Below, one piece after another: positions 54,999 to 63,049 of a stretch of 64,000 bases of DNA. A model generated the notes under the pieces. It searched no databases and was not told the origin of the DNA. It was given only the letters and a program-made list of their open reading frames with translations. Source of the DNA: DASZTV01 sp035550655 (GTDB lineage Bacteria > Actinomycetota > Actinomycetes > JAFAQI01); contig DASZOU010000027.1 in assembly GCA_035550655.1 (NCBI GenBank), positions 1 to 64,000 of the forward strand, in the 5' to 3' direction. The position numbers and the translations under genes are program-made. How positions within the stretch are numbered: the first letter of the stretch is position 1; each line of letters starts with the position of its first letter.

Positions 54999-55246
54999 CC
55001 GAGTGGGCTTGACCCCGTTCGGCAGGTACAGATCGGCTCGCGATTGCCATTGCTACGGCGTAGAGCACGCCGCAATCGCAATCGGGCGGGTGCAGAGCAA
55101 TCTTCGCTACGCCGTTCGGGTTGCACCTATCAGGCGAAAGGCCGACAAACCACGGCAAATGGTGTAATCACGGCGGCCGCTGAGCTCAAGTGGCACGCGT
55201 GTCCGGCCGATGCAGACCCTGACTTCATCCCCCGAGAGGGTCCGAC
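54999..55246. promoter_or_regulatory. Leader/promoter region of the minor-pilin operon
   Basis: No gene is seen. The inverted pair GCGATTGC and GCAATCGC (near 55040-55080) forms a possible stem. Just before the start codon, GACCCT (55214-55219) can pair with AGGGTC in the ribosome-binding segment GAGAGGGTC (55236 region), so the site may be sequestered. A c-di-GMP riboswitch was considered and rejected. Confidence 0.4.
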
Positions 55247-57262
55247 GTGTTCGACCGAATGGGCCAACGCCTAGGCGGAAATCCCGCCGACGGCGGCTTC
55301 GGCATGGTCGAAATGGTGGCCGCGCTGATCGTCATCGGCCTCGCGTCGGCCGCGAGCGCCGCGTTCTTCATCACGAGCATCGGCGGGGCGAACGGCAACA
55401 AGTCCCGGACCACCGCGGCCTACGTCGCGGACCAGGCGATCGAGGAGATCACCGCGCTCCCGCCGAGCGACCTCGTCTACGGGCGCACCAAGACCGCGGT
55501 CACCGCGCTGTGGGCAACCGCCGCGGCCACCAAGCTGAAGATCTCATCGCAGGACGACGAGACCAGCGGCGCCGACTACGACACCAACACGGGACACACG
55601 CCGTACATCCCCACGCAGACCACCCGCACGGTCAACAACATCGTCTTCACCGTGTACAACTTCATCGACGTCTGCTGGATGGACGTCGCAGCCGGCGTCT
55701 GCGGGCCCAACCAGCACCCCGCCACCGGTCACGACACGAACAAGGAGTACCGCGCTTCGGTCGACGTCCACTGGGTGTCCAGCGGCGGCTGTCACGCGGG
55801 CTGCGACTACTCGACGTCCACCATCATCGACCCGTCGTCCGACCCGACGTACAACAGCGATCTCGACATCCCGGTCATCGCGACCTTCACACCGAGCGCC
55901 TTCTACACCTACAACACCCTCGCCGACGTCGCGGCAATCGACGCATCCGCCCCCTGCGTGCTCAACGGCAACACGTACACCGGCGACCTGGTGAAGGTCA
56001 CCACGTCCGCCGGCCTGGATGCCGGAGCGACGATCCGGGTCTCGAGCGGCGGCGGCACCGTGCCAGGCGCCGAGGTCACCGAGGTCGGTAGCTCGGAGAT
56101 CGACTTCTGCCTCCAAACGGCGGACGTCCCCGGGAACTACTTCATCACTGTTCTCAACCCTGACGGTGGCCACGCCAACCAGCCGATCACAGTGAACGGT
56201 GTGGTCACGAAGGCCGCCTGGAACACCTCGACCCGGGCGTTGACGCTTTCGGGATCCGGATTCGAGCCGAACGCGACCCTCTCCGACACGCTCGGGAACT
56301 CGATGAGCTCCGCAACCGTCACCAACAACTACCCGCACGGCGCGGACACAGCCGTCATCCCCAACTTCAGTCCCCCGACGAACGGCGGGAAGGACACCAT
56401 CACCATCACGAACCCGGATACGACGTCGATCAGCTACACGATCACCGCGCCGAAGGTCACCTCGTCGGGGTTGACCGGCTACAGCGGCCACCCGAACAGC
56501 ATCGCCGTGGCCGGTACCGGGTTCGTGCAGGGCTTGACCGTCGCGATGACCGCGGGCAACTGCACCAACCCGTCTGTCACCTACAACAGCTCCGGCGCGG
56601 CGACACTCAACTTCACCGGGGGCAGCGTCAACACCTTCTGCACCTTCCACTTCATCAACCCCGACGGTGGCAGCACCGGCAACTTCAACGTCACCAACCA
56701 GGCGTATCCCCCGCAGGTCACCTCCGTGTCACCCACCTATGTCGAGGTCAACACCAGCACCTCGCTCACCCTCTCGGGGTCGGGCTTCCAGAGCGGAATG
56801 AGCGCGACGAGGTCCGGCGGCTCCTGCACCTCCGTCAGCCAGCCCGCCGTGTCCAACGGAGGGTCGACGGCGACCCTGACGCTCACATCAAGCGGGGGCA
56901 CCGGTACCTGCACCGTCACGCTGACGAACCCGGACGGCGGAACCACGACGTTCACCGAAACCGTGACGAAGATCTCGATCAGCGGCATGACGGAGTACTC
57001 GACGACCTACCAGCACACCAAGACTTACACGTGGACGGTCACCGGCACTGCGTTCTCCAGCTCGGCGACGGTGACGATGTCCGAGAAGGCCGGGAACAAC
57101 ACCCAGTCGCTGGCGGTGAGCGCGACATCGGTGAGCAGCAGCACCCAGCTCACCTTCAACGCGACTCCGTTCAACACCGGCAAGGCAAACTACACCGTGA
57201 CAGTCACGAACCCGAGTGGTTCGTCGGCTAGCTACTCGCTCAACAACTTCACGGTGTCATGA
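55247..57262 (+). CDS. Minor pilin (PilV/GspI-like) with five TIG/Ig-like repeats
   Basis: The 671-aa protein has a type III prepilin leader: cleavage Gly17|Phe18 with Glu22 at +5 (GGFGMVEMVAALIVIG), then a hydrophobic helix and a small pilin head. After about residue 220 it carries five 80-95-residue Ig-like repeats that each end near NPDGG (ITVLNPDGGHANQ, FHFINPDGG, VTLTNPDGGTT). Such large repeats are uncommon on minor pilins and suggest an adhesin carried at the pilus tip. GTG start with GAGAGGG. It overlaps the next gene by 4 nt (ATGA). Confidence 0.85.
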   Translation: MFDRMGQRLGGNPADGGFGMVEMVAALIVIGLASAASAAFFITSIGGANGNKSRTTAAYVADQAIEEITALPPSDLVYGRTKTAVTALWATAAATKLKISSQDDETSGADYDTNTGHTPYIPTQTTRTVNNIVFTVYNFIDVCWMDVAAGVCGPNQHPATGHDTNKEYRASVDVHWVSSGGCHAGCDYSTSTIIDPSSDPTYNSDLDIPVIATFTPSAFYTYNTLADVAAIDASAPCVLNGNTYTGDLVKVTTSAGLDAGATIRVSSGGGTVPGAEVTEVGSSEIDFCLQTADVPGNYFITVLNPDGGHANQPITVNGVVTKAAWNTSTRALTLSGSGFEPNATLSDTLGNSMSSATVTNNYPHGADTAVIPNFSPPTNGGKDTITITNPDTTSISYTITAPKVTSSGLTGYSGHPNSIAVAGTGFVQGLTVAMTAGNCTNPSVTYNSSGAATLNFTGGSVNTFCTFHFINPDGGSTGNFNVTNQAYPPQVTSVSPTYVEVNTSTSLTLSGSGFQSGMSATRSGGSCTSVSQPAVSNGGSTATLTLTSSGGTGTCTVTLTNPDGGTTTFTETVTKISISGMTEYSTTYQHTKTYTWTVTGTAFSSSATVTMSEKAGNNTQSLAVSATSVSSSTQLTFNATPFNTGKANYTVTVTNPSGSSASYSLNNFTVS

Positions 57263-57924
57263 CGAAGCTTCGCGGCCGGATCGCACCCGGCGTGGATCAC
57301 GGATACACCGTGATCGAGGCGATCGTGGTGACGCTGGTGTTCACGATGATCCTCGGGATCGTCGGCACCGGCGTGATCGAGATCTTTCGACAGGTCGACC
57401 GCGCGGGCGGTCAGGGGAACGACCTGTTCTCGGGCCAGAAGATGCTGTCGCTGCTTGATCACCAGGTCCGGTACGCGAACGAGATCAACCAGCCGGGCAC
57501 CGGCTCCGACGGCGCGTACTACGTCGAGTTCCGCACCGGCAACACCGACCAGCAGCAGACCTGCCACCAGTGGCGCTACGTGCCTCCGAGCGGAAAGGTG
57601 ACCGGCAAGGTGCAGTGGCGCACCTGGAAGCCGCCGTTCAAGGGCGCCGGCTCCGCTCAGGCAACGCTCACCGGCTGGGCGACCGCAGCGACCGGCGTTT
57701 CCTTGGCGTCGACCACACCGATCTGGCAGATCAACGTCCCCGCGGCCGGTTCGACCACGGACGCCAGCAGCAGCACGAAGGAAACCTTCACGGCGAACTT
57801 TCGGGTGACCAACGGCGTGCCGGCGATGCAAACCCAGCAGTTCCAGCTGACCCTGACGGCGATCAACTCCTCCGGTGCCACGCCGCCCGCGAACACCTGC
57901 ACGGACATCGGAAGGCCCTCGTGA
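57259..57924 (+). CDS. Minor pilin (PilW-like)
   Basis: The 221-aa protein has a prepilin leader cleaved at Gly15|Tyr16 with Glu20 at +5 (HGYTVIEAIVVTLVFTMILG), one hydrophobic helix, and a mainly beta head domain. It is probably the second minor pilin of a tip complex. It overlaps the first pilin gene by 4 nt and shares one base with the third, so all three should be made in fixed ratio. Confidence 0.85.
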   Translation: MTKLRGRIAPGVDHGYTVIEAIVVTLVFTMILGIVGTGVIEIFRQVDRAGGQGNDLFSGQKMLSLLDHQVRYANEINQPGTGSDGAYYVEFRTGNTDQQQTCHQWRYVPPSGKVTGKVQWRTWKPPFKGAGSAQATLTGWATAATGVSLASTTPIWQINVPAAGSTTDASSSTKETFTANFRVTNGVPAMQTQQFQLTLTAINSSGATPPANTCTDIGRPS

Positions 57925-59795
57925 TGGATCGCCTCATCGGGAAGGTCGCCCGATTCGCCGCCCGGCGGAACACTCGCGACGGCGACGAGGGCTTCGCCAT
58001 GATCTTCGCGTTGTTCCTGGTGCTCGTCCTCGCGACAGCAGCCATCGCCATCGCCGGGATCTTCGCCAGCCAGCTGCGCCCGACGCGACTCGCCCGCAAG
58101 GCCGTGGCGAGTGGCGATGCGGCGGGTGCCGGCCTGCAGGCCGCCGTCGGCGTGTTGCGCAACACGGTCACCAACGGTGTCGGCGACCTGACCAAGCTGC
58201 CCTGCTCGGCGACCGGCTCGGGCGGCGTGACCCTGCAACTGGGAAGTCCCGCGAAGACGGTCTCGGTGGCGGGCGACAAGCTGTCCGGCACCGTCGTTTC
58301 GACGACGAGCCCGGGCGGGACCGAGACCTACACCGCGTCCATCGCGTATTACACCGACGATCCCACGCCCTACGAGAAAGGCGACGCAGCGAGCCTCGCC
58401 TGGCTGAAGAGCAATGCCATCGGCTGCACCGCGGGGATCGTCGACAAGGTGCCGACGTACGCCTTCCTCGAGTCCTTCGGCGGGGACAGCCAGTCCCTCG
58501 GCGGCGCGAGCAGCAGCTCCGGCACCCGGACGCTCTACGCCGTCTACCAGTTCAACGCCGTGGCGAATCCCAACGTGTCCGGCGGCCGGATTGCGCAGTT
58601 CAATGCCAGCGCCCCGGACACGATGTGCCTCGACACCTCGAAGACGGCGACCTCCAGCGCGCCCGACCCGGTGGCCGGCCAGAAGCTGTACATGCAGCCC
58701 TGTCTCGCGGCGGGCAGCGAGGAGCAGACCTGGCGCTATCGGTCCGATCTCACCATCGAGTACGGCGGCAACACCGCGCTCAACCTGTGTATCACCAACG
58801 AGGGTCCGTCGGGCCCGCAGTCGCCCCCCACGAGCGCCGGCACCCCGGAGCTCGAGCCATGCGTGACCAACGGCAGCTCGCAGACCTACAACAGCACCAC
58901 CAACAAGTACCCGGGTGGCACTGCACAGGAAGACCAGGAGTGGGCGTACGACGACAACGGCCACTTCCAGGCGCCGACCACGACCGGCGGCTACAACGGC
59001 GGCATCTGCCTGTCCGGCAATGGCGGAACGAAGAACGCTGCGACCGCCGGAACCCAGTTCACCCTCAGCTCCGCGGCCTGCTCCGCCGGTTCGTCGACCG
59101 ACCCGTCCTCGTGGTACCCGGACGCACAGGTGGGCGCCGGCCAGGCAGGCGGTAACACCTCCGGCGCGCCGGGCTCGCCGACCAACCAGTTCGTCAACTA
59201 CGAGCTGTACGGCCGCTGCCTCGACGTCAGCGGCCAGTACTTCCCGAACAACCTCATCGCCTACCCGTGCAAGCAGTCGCCGAACGCGACTCAGCTGGCG
59301 TGGAACGAGCTGTGGAACTTCCAGACCGAGCAGACGGTGTCCGGCATCACCTACGGCATCTTCTACACCAACTGCCCCCCGAACACAGGTGGGTGCGTGG
59401 GTGGCTCGACGAGCAACGGCGAGAAGGACTGCCTCGTCTCTCCGACCACGGAGAACACGCAGGTCACCGGCGTGAAATGCCCGAGCAGCGGCACCGCGCC
59501 GGACAACGAGCTGTGGCAGGCCACCGGCGACATCGCCGGGGACTACCCGGACTCCTACCTGCTGATCAACAAAGCGACGCACATGTGCATGGCAGCCGAC
59601 CCCTCGCAGTTGAATCCGAGCAGCAGCGTGACCGAGATCGTCGTCACCAACTGCGACGGCGACGACGTACCGTCCGCGGCCAACGCGGTGAAGAACGACC
59701 TCCTGCTGAAGTGGAACGCGCCGCCGAACAACCCGACACCAGGTCTGTCAGACGTCCAGCAGGTTTCCCCGAGCGGTAACGGCGCACCCGGCTAA
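57924..59795 (+). CDS. Minor-pilin-like protein (PilX-type) with ricin-type lectin repeats
   Basis: The 623-aa protein has a prepilin-like leader, Gly23|Phe24 (DEGFAMIFALFLVLVLATA), but Phe instead of Glu at +5, as in some PilX/GspK pilins. The long C-terminal part carries ricin/beta-trefoil-like units, each with a Cys-Leu-Asp start and a Trp core (MCLDTSKT with EEQTWRY, RCLDVSGQYF with NELWNFQ, NELWQATG). These are carbohydrate-binding folds, so this is probably a lectin adhesin. ATG shares one base with the preceding stop. The first two thirds of an upstream-open frame are shadow. Confidence 0.82.
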   Translation: MDRLIGKVARFAARRNTRDGDEGFAMIFALFLVLVLATAAIAIAGIFASQLRPTRLARKAVASGDAAGAGLQAAVGVLRNTVTNGVGDLTKLPCSATGSGGVTLQLGSPAKTVSVAGDKLSGTVVSTTSPGGTETYTASIAYYTDDPTPYEKGDAASLAWLKSNAIGCTAGIVDKVPTYAFLESFGGDSQSLGGASSSSGTRTLYAVYQFNAVANPNVSGGRIAQFNASAPDTMCLDTSKTATSSAPDPVAGQKLYMQPCLAAGSEEQTWRYRSDLTIEYGGNTALNLCITNEGPSGPQSPPTSAGTPELEPCVTNGSSQTYNSTTNKYPGGTAQEDQEWAYDDNGHFQAPTTTGGYNGGICLSGNGGTKNAATAGTQFTLSSAACSAGSSTDPSSWYPDAQVGAGQAGGNTSGAPGSPTNQFVNYELYGRCLDVSGQYFPNNLIAYPCKQSPNATQLAWNELWNFQTEQTVSGITYGIFYTNCPPNTGGCVGGSTSNGEKDCLVSPTTENTQVTGVKCPSSGTAPDNELWQATGDIAGDYPDSYLLINKATHMCMAADPSQLNPSSSVTEIVVTNCDGDDVPSAANAVKNDLLLKWNAPPNNPTPGLSDVQQVSPSGNGAPG

Positions 59796-59927
59796 CCCGC
59801 CTTCGCGGTGTCGCGGGGCGAGGTTGCGGTGACGTGACGCCGGCTTGCTCGACGAGCGTTGCCATGTGGTGCCAGGCTGGGCGCTACGGGCGGGTCGCCC
59901 GCGCAACGTCCCATCACTGGAGGCGCC

Positions 59928-60521
59928 ATGTTCGTCCAGGTCATCACTGGCAAGGTTGCGGACGCCGCTCTGCTGAAGCAGCAGGACGAGCGGTGGATGG
60001 CGGACCTCAAACCGGGCGCCAACGGATACCTCGGCTACACCGGCGGCGTGACGGCCGACGGGCGGGCGGTTGGCATCGCGCGGTTCGAGTCCGAGGCGGC
60101 GGCGCAGGCCAACAGCGAACGGCCCGAACAGGGCGAGTGGTGGGACGCGACCGCTGCGGCGTACGACGGGACTCCGACGTTCAACGACTGCACCGAGGTG
60201 GACCTGCTGTTCGGTGGTGGGTCGAACGACGCGGGCTTCGTCCAGGTCATCCAAGGCCGGGCGAAGGACCGCGAGGCGGTCCGGAAGTTCGTGCAGGACG
60301 GCCAGGCGCAGCTGCGCGAGGCTCGGCCCGACATCCTCGGCATCGTGCTCGCGTGGCACGGCGACAGCAACGACTTCACCCAGGCCGTCTACTTCAAGTC
60401 GGAGGCGGAGACCCGCCAGCGGGAGACGGCAACCGAGGGCGACGACATGCGTCAGCAGTACGCCGATCTCTTCGACGGTCCGCCGACGTTCTACGACCTC
60501 ACCGAACCCGTCCTCGACTAG
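59928..60521 (+). CDS. Tandem dimeric alpha-beta barrel (ABM-like) protein
   Basis: The 197-aa protein consists of two related ferredoxin-like halves: FVQVITGKVADAALLKQQDE with GYLGYTGGVTADGRAVGIAR, then FVQVIQGRAKDREAVRKFVQ with FTQAVYFKSEAETRQRE; each ends with a phrase like TPTFNDCTEVDL or PPTFYDLTEPVL. This is the fold of antibiotic-biosynthesis-monooxygenase-like proteins; the function is unknown. ATG follows GGAGGCGCC. Confidence 0.8.
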   Translation: MFVQVITGKVADAALLKQQDERWMADLKPGANGYLGYTGGVTADGRAVGIARFESEAAAQANSERPEQGEWWDATAAAYDGTPTFNDCTEVDLLFGGGSNDAGFVQVIQGRAKDREAVRKFVQDGQAQLREARPDILGIVLAWHGDSNDFTQAVYFKSEAETRQRETATEGDDMRQQYADLFDGPPTFYDLTEPVLD

Positions 60522-60556
60522 TCGGGGCCGGCTGCCGCATCCGAGCTGATGGCGCC

Positions 60557-61042
60557 TCAGCCGGTGCCGGGACTCACGAACCAGTCGGAGCCGACCTTGA
60601 CCATCGCGAGGTCCGGTGAGCTCGAGTCCTGCTGGGCGGCCGAGTACGCCGCCGCGAACGACGTCCCCCCGCTGGGCAGGCCCGCGTTGGGATCGGAGTT
60701 GCTCACACTCGATCCCAACACCGAGAAGGATCCGGTGGTGACGACCAGCGCCTCGTTGCCGGACACCGCGTCGTTACCGACTGCCGCGTCGCCGCTGAAC
60801 GCGCCTCGACCCGCGAGCGCCTGACCCAGCAGATCAGGACAGCTGCCGGCCTTGCTCGGGATGCTCACGTAGGTGCAGATCTTGGCGATGTCGCCGGTCT
60901 TGAGCGCGGCGATGAACGCCGACGCCGTCGTTTTCGGGTCGGACTGCGGGTTCGCCGGTGCACCGCCGGACGAGCTCCCCCCACATGCCGCGAGTCCCCC
61001 GGCTGTCGCCGCGAGCGCGCAGCACACCATCAGCTTCCTCAT
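60557..61042 (-). CDS. Lipoprotein, hypothetical
   Basis: The 161-aa protein has a lipoprotein signal (MRKLMVCCALAATAGGLAAC) and a Ser/Gly spacer. A small domain follows with TASAFIAALKTGDIAKICTY and a late Ser-rich part (AAAYSAAQQDSS). The layout resembles actinobacterial lipoproteins of the DUF4878/NTF2-like group, but the match is loose. ATG at 61042 has GGGAGG at 7 nt; the frame is open further upstream without a leader. Convergent with the barrel protein. Confidence 0.72.
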   Translation of the reverse strand: MRKLMVCCALAATAGGLAACGGSSSGGAPANPQSDPKTTASAFIAALKTGDIAKICTYVSIPSKAGSCPDLLGQALAGRGAFSGDAAVGNDAVSGNEALVVTTGSFSVLGSSVSNSDPNAGLPSGGTSFAAAYSAAQQDSSSPDLAMVKVGSDWFVSPGTG

Positions 61043-61130
61043 CGTGGTCCCTCCCGTGGCTGCCCGACCCCCAGCGGCCGGAGCGGCAGGCAGCATCGCA
61101 CGGATCAGCACCGCGCACCATGGCCGTGGT

Positions 61131-61283
61131 TCAAGCGGCCAGGTCCGTGCACAGCTGCTCGGGGAGCGCTGAGAGCAGCTCCTCGAGCGTCGGCGACTCG
61201 AGCAGCAAGCGGGCGGCGGCCTCCACCAGGTCGCGACTCGTGCCTGTGACCACTCCGAACTTGGTGAGCGAAGCGTGCAGCAT
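61131..61283 (-). CDS. Small hypothetical protein (50 aa)
   Basis: From ATG 61283 (after GAAGGACGAGAAC) the frame encodes M L H A S L T K F G V V and ends L P E Q L C T D L A A. It is a single amphipathic helix-rich protein with no known family. It is weakly supported: a good ribosome site and a clean frame, but no similarity recognised. Confidence 0.4.
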   Translation of the reverse strand: MLHASLTKFGVVTGTSRDLVEAAARLLLESPTLEELLSALPEQLCTDLAA

Positions 61284-61440
61284 GTTCTCGTCCTTCGGTA
61301 GGCGGCACTCCTCGGCGCCTTGTACCTGGACTAACGAGAGGCGACCCGCACGCGAACTCGACCGACCGCCGTCACCTGACGCAGCATTCGGCCGATGACA
61401 AACCGGGACGGGTCGGAGATCTCCGCCAGAAGCGGTCCGG

Positions 61441-62649
61441 TCAGCCGTAACACCCGAGGCTCCGCGGCGGGATCGACACCGTCGCCGGCGTACGGGTGTG
61501 AATGCTGCACCCGCCGACCAGAGTGAGCGTGACGCCCGAGCCCGCGCTGCTGATGGACAGCCGATCACCGGTACGCCGAAACCGCACCACACTCGTCGGC
61601 GGCCGGGCGAAGCGGTAGCCCACGTCCCATAGCTGCCCGTGCGTCGCGACGGTGTCGTTGACCCATGACCGCGGATGCGTCACGACCGGCTTGAACAGCC
61701 CCCATCGGGCGAGCGCCTCCACCTCTGCCAAGAAGTCGGGGATGTCGTGACCGCCGGTGTGCGGTTGCCAGGTGACGTCGACGCCCGCCGCGACCAGCGC
61801 GCGGTGGTAACGCTGGCTCATCGGGTAGATCGCGACGCCCTCCTCCTCCGACCCTGGGGTGTTGAAGCCGGCGTGGGTGCTTGGCGCCCCGTTGCCGGTG
61901 CTCACGAAGACGCGGCTCTGTCGCAGATTCGCGGCGAGCCGGGTCGGGTTGTGGCCCCGCATGTAGAAGCCGTACGGCCGGCCCTCGACGGGGAACAACC
62001 GATAGTTGCCGTTCACCGGAGCCAGCGAGGTCGCGCCCATGAAGGCATCGGGAACCGGGGCGTAGTACTGCGGATCGACGAAACCTGACAGGCTCGCTAC
62101 CGACCCGAAGAACCCGGGCAGCCGGCCGCCGAGGTACGCGGCCCCCATTCCACCCATCGAGGTTCCGATCAGGGCGTGGTAGCGGCGCTGCGGCAGGATC
62201 GGGTAGCGCCGCAAGATCGTCGGCAGCACGTCGTCGAGCTCGTAGGTCTCCCACGACGGTCCGCCGCGCTCGCCGTGGTTCCACCAGTCCGTGTACCAGC
62301 CGCTGGCGCCTTCGGGCATCACGATGATCGCGTGCAGCGGCACGAGCGGATCGGTGAGCTTCCAGTCCGCCCACCACGAGTAGTCGGTGTTCAGCCCGTT
62401 GAGCGCGACGATCAGCGGGTAGCGCCGGCGCGGGTCGTACCCCGCCGGAAGCAGCACGTTGGCGCGGGGCGCTCCCTTGTAGGGCAGCCACTTCGGGTCG
62501 ATGTCCGCATGCCGAGCGGGGATCGTGATCGTCACCAGCACGGGGTGCGCGGCCACGCGTCGAGCGGCCGCCGCGCCGCCGGGCGCAGCTACCACCATCG
62601 CAACCACCGTCGCGGCGAGCGCTAGCGGCAGGATCGATCCGCGCTTCAT
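61441..62649 (-). CDS. Secreted esterase (esterase D / antigen-85-like alpha/beta-hydrolase)
   Basis: The 402-aa protein has a signal peptide (MKRGSILPLALAATVVAMVV), then an alpha/beta-hydrolase core: VLLPAGYDPRRRYPLIVALN, the nucleophile elbow GTSMGGMGAAYLGG, and the active His in HTGGHDIPDFLAE. The last 85 residues are a separate small beta domain. The family includes exported mycolyl or feruloyl esterases. ATG 62649 is preferred over the open upstream frame. An 80-nt inverted repeat lies 48 bp upstream. Confidence 0.85.
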   Translation of the reverse strand: MKRGSILPLALAATVVAMVVAAPGGAAAARRVAAHPVLVTITIPARHADIDPKWLPYKGAPRANVLLPAGYDPRRRYPLIVALNGLNTDYSWWADWKLTDPLVPLHAIIVMPEGASGWYTDWWNHGERGGPSWETYELDDVLPTILRRYPILPQRRYHALIGTSMGGMGAAYLGGRLPGFFGSVASLSGFVDPQYYAPVPDAFMGATSLAPVNGNYRLFPVEGRPYGFYMRGHNPTRLAANLRQSRVFVSTGNGAPSTHAGFNTPGSEEEGVAIYPMSQRYHRALVAAGVDVTWQPHTGGHDIPDFLAEVEALARWGLFKPVVTHPRSWVNDTVATHGQLWDVGYRFARPPTSVVRFRRTGDRLSISSAGSGVTLTLVGGCSIHTRTPATVSIPPRSLGCYG

Positions 62650-63049
62650 GCGCTCCGGTTCGGCGCGAGCCGCAGCGGAACCTGCCCGGTACCGAGCAGA
62701 ACACAAACGTGGCCCCTGCGTCACGCGGTACGCCGACACGCCCGGGAAACACCCCTCCTTCAACGTTTGTGTTCTGTTGCGAACGCCGGGAATCCGGCCG
62801 TCCGGTCCTGGGTTGTACTCGTCATCCGGCGTCCGACCTGGGTTCACGCCGGCGAAGTGTCAGCCGGGTTCCGTATGGTCAGAGCCGGGTAGCAACAAAA
62901 ACTGAACCGCGTAGCAGGAACGAACGAAGTACCAGTAGCGGCACCTTCCGCTCGGGCCCCTCCGCCCGTTGCCAAGGCGCTGCCAGACACGCGTGGCGAA
63001 CGCCACGGGACACAGAAGGCAGACCAGTCTTGCGGCGAAGGAGGCCGTT
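62650..63049. promoter_or_regulatory. Divergent promoter region between esterase and egtB with a 14-bp inverted repeat
   Basis: About 400 bp without a convincing gene. CAGAACACAAACGT (62697-62710) is inverted exactly at 62763-62776, 52 nt apart. This pair could be an operator for the esterase. The egtB-side half holds GTGGCG-aa-CGCCAC (near 62994-63007). No riboswitch family is recognised. Confidence 0.45.

Noticed and set aside
55130..55246. Possible c-di-GMP-I (GEMM) riboswitch before the pilin operon (phrases such as GACAAACCA and GGCAAA are present)
   Set aside because: The second conserved block (GGGACGCAAAGCC-like) and the tetraloop receptor arrangement are absent, so the resemblance is superficial.
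61131..61283. RiPP precursor
   Set aside because: The 50-aa frame has no Cys/Ser/Thr-rich core or leader motif and no modifying enzyme beside it; kept only as a weak hypothetical gene.
62697..62776. LexA/SOS box
   Set aside because: The palindrome does not contain the GAAC-N4-GTTC core of the Gram-positive SOS box; the arms are 14 bp with a 52-bp gap.
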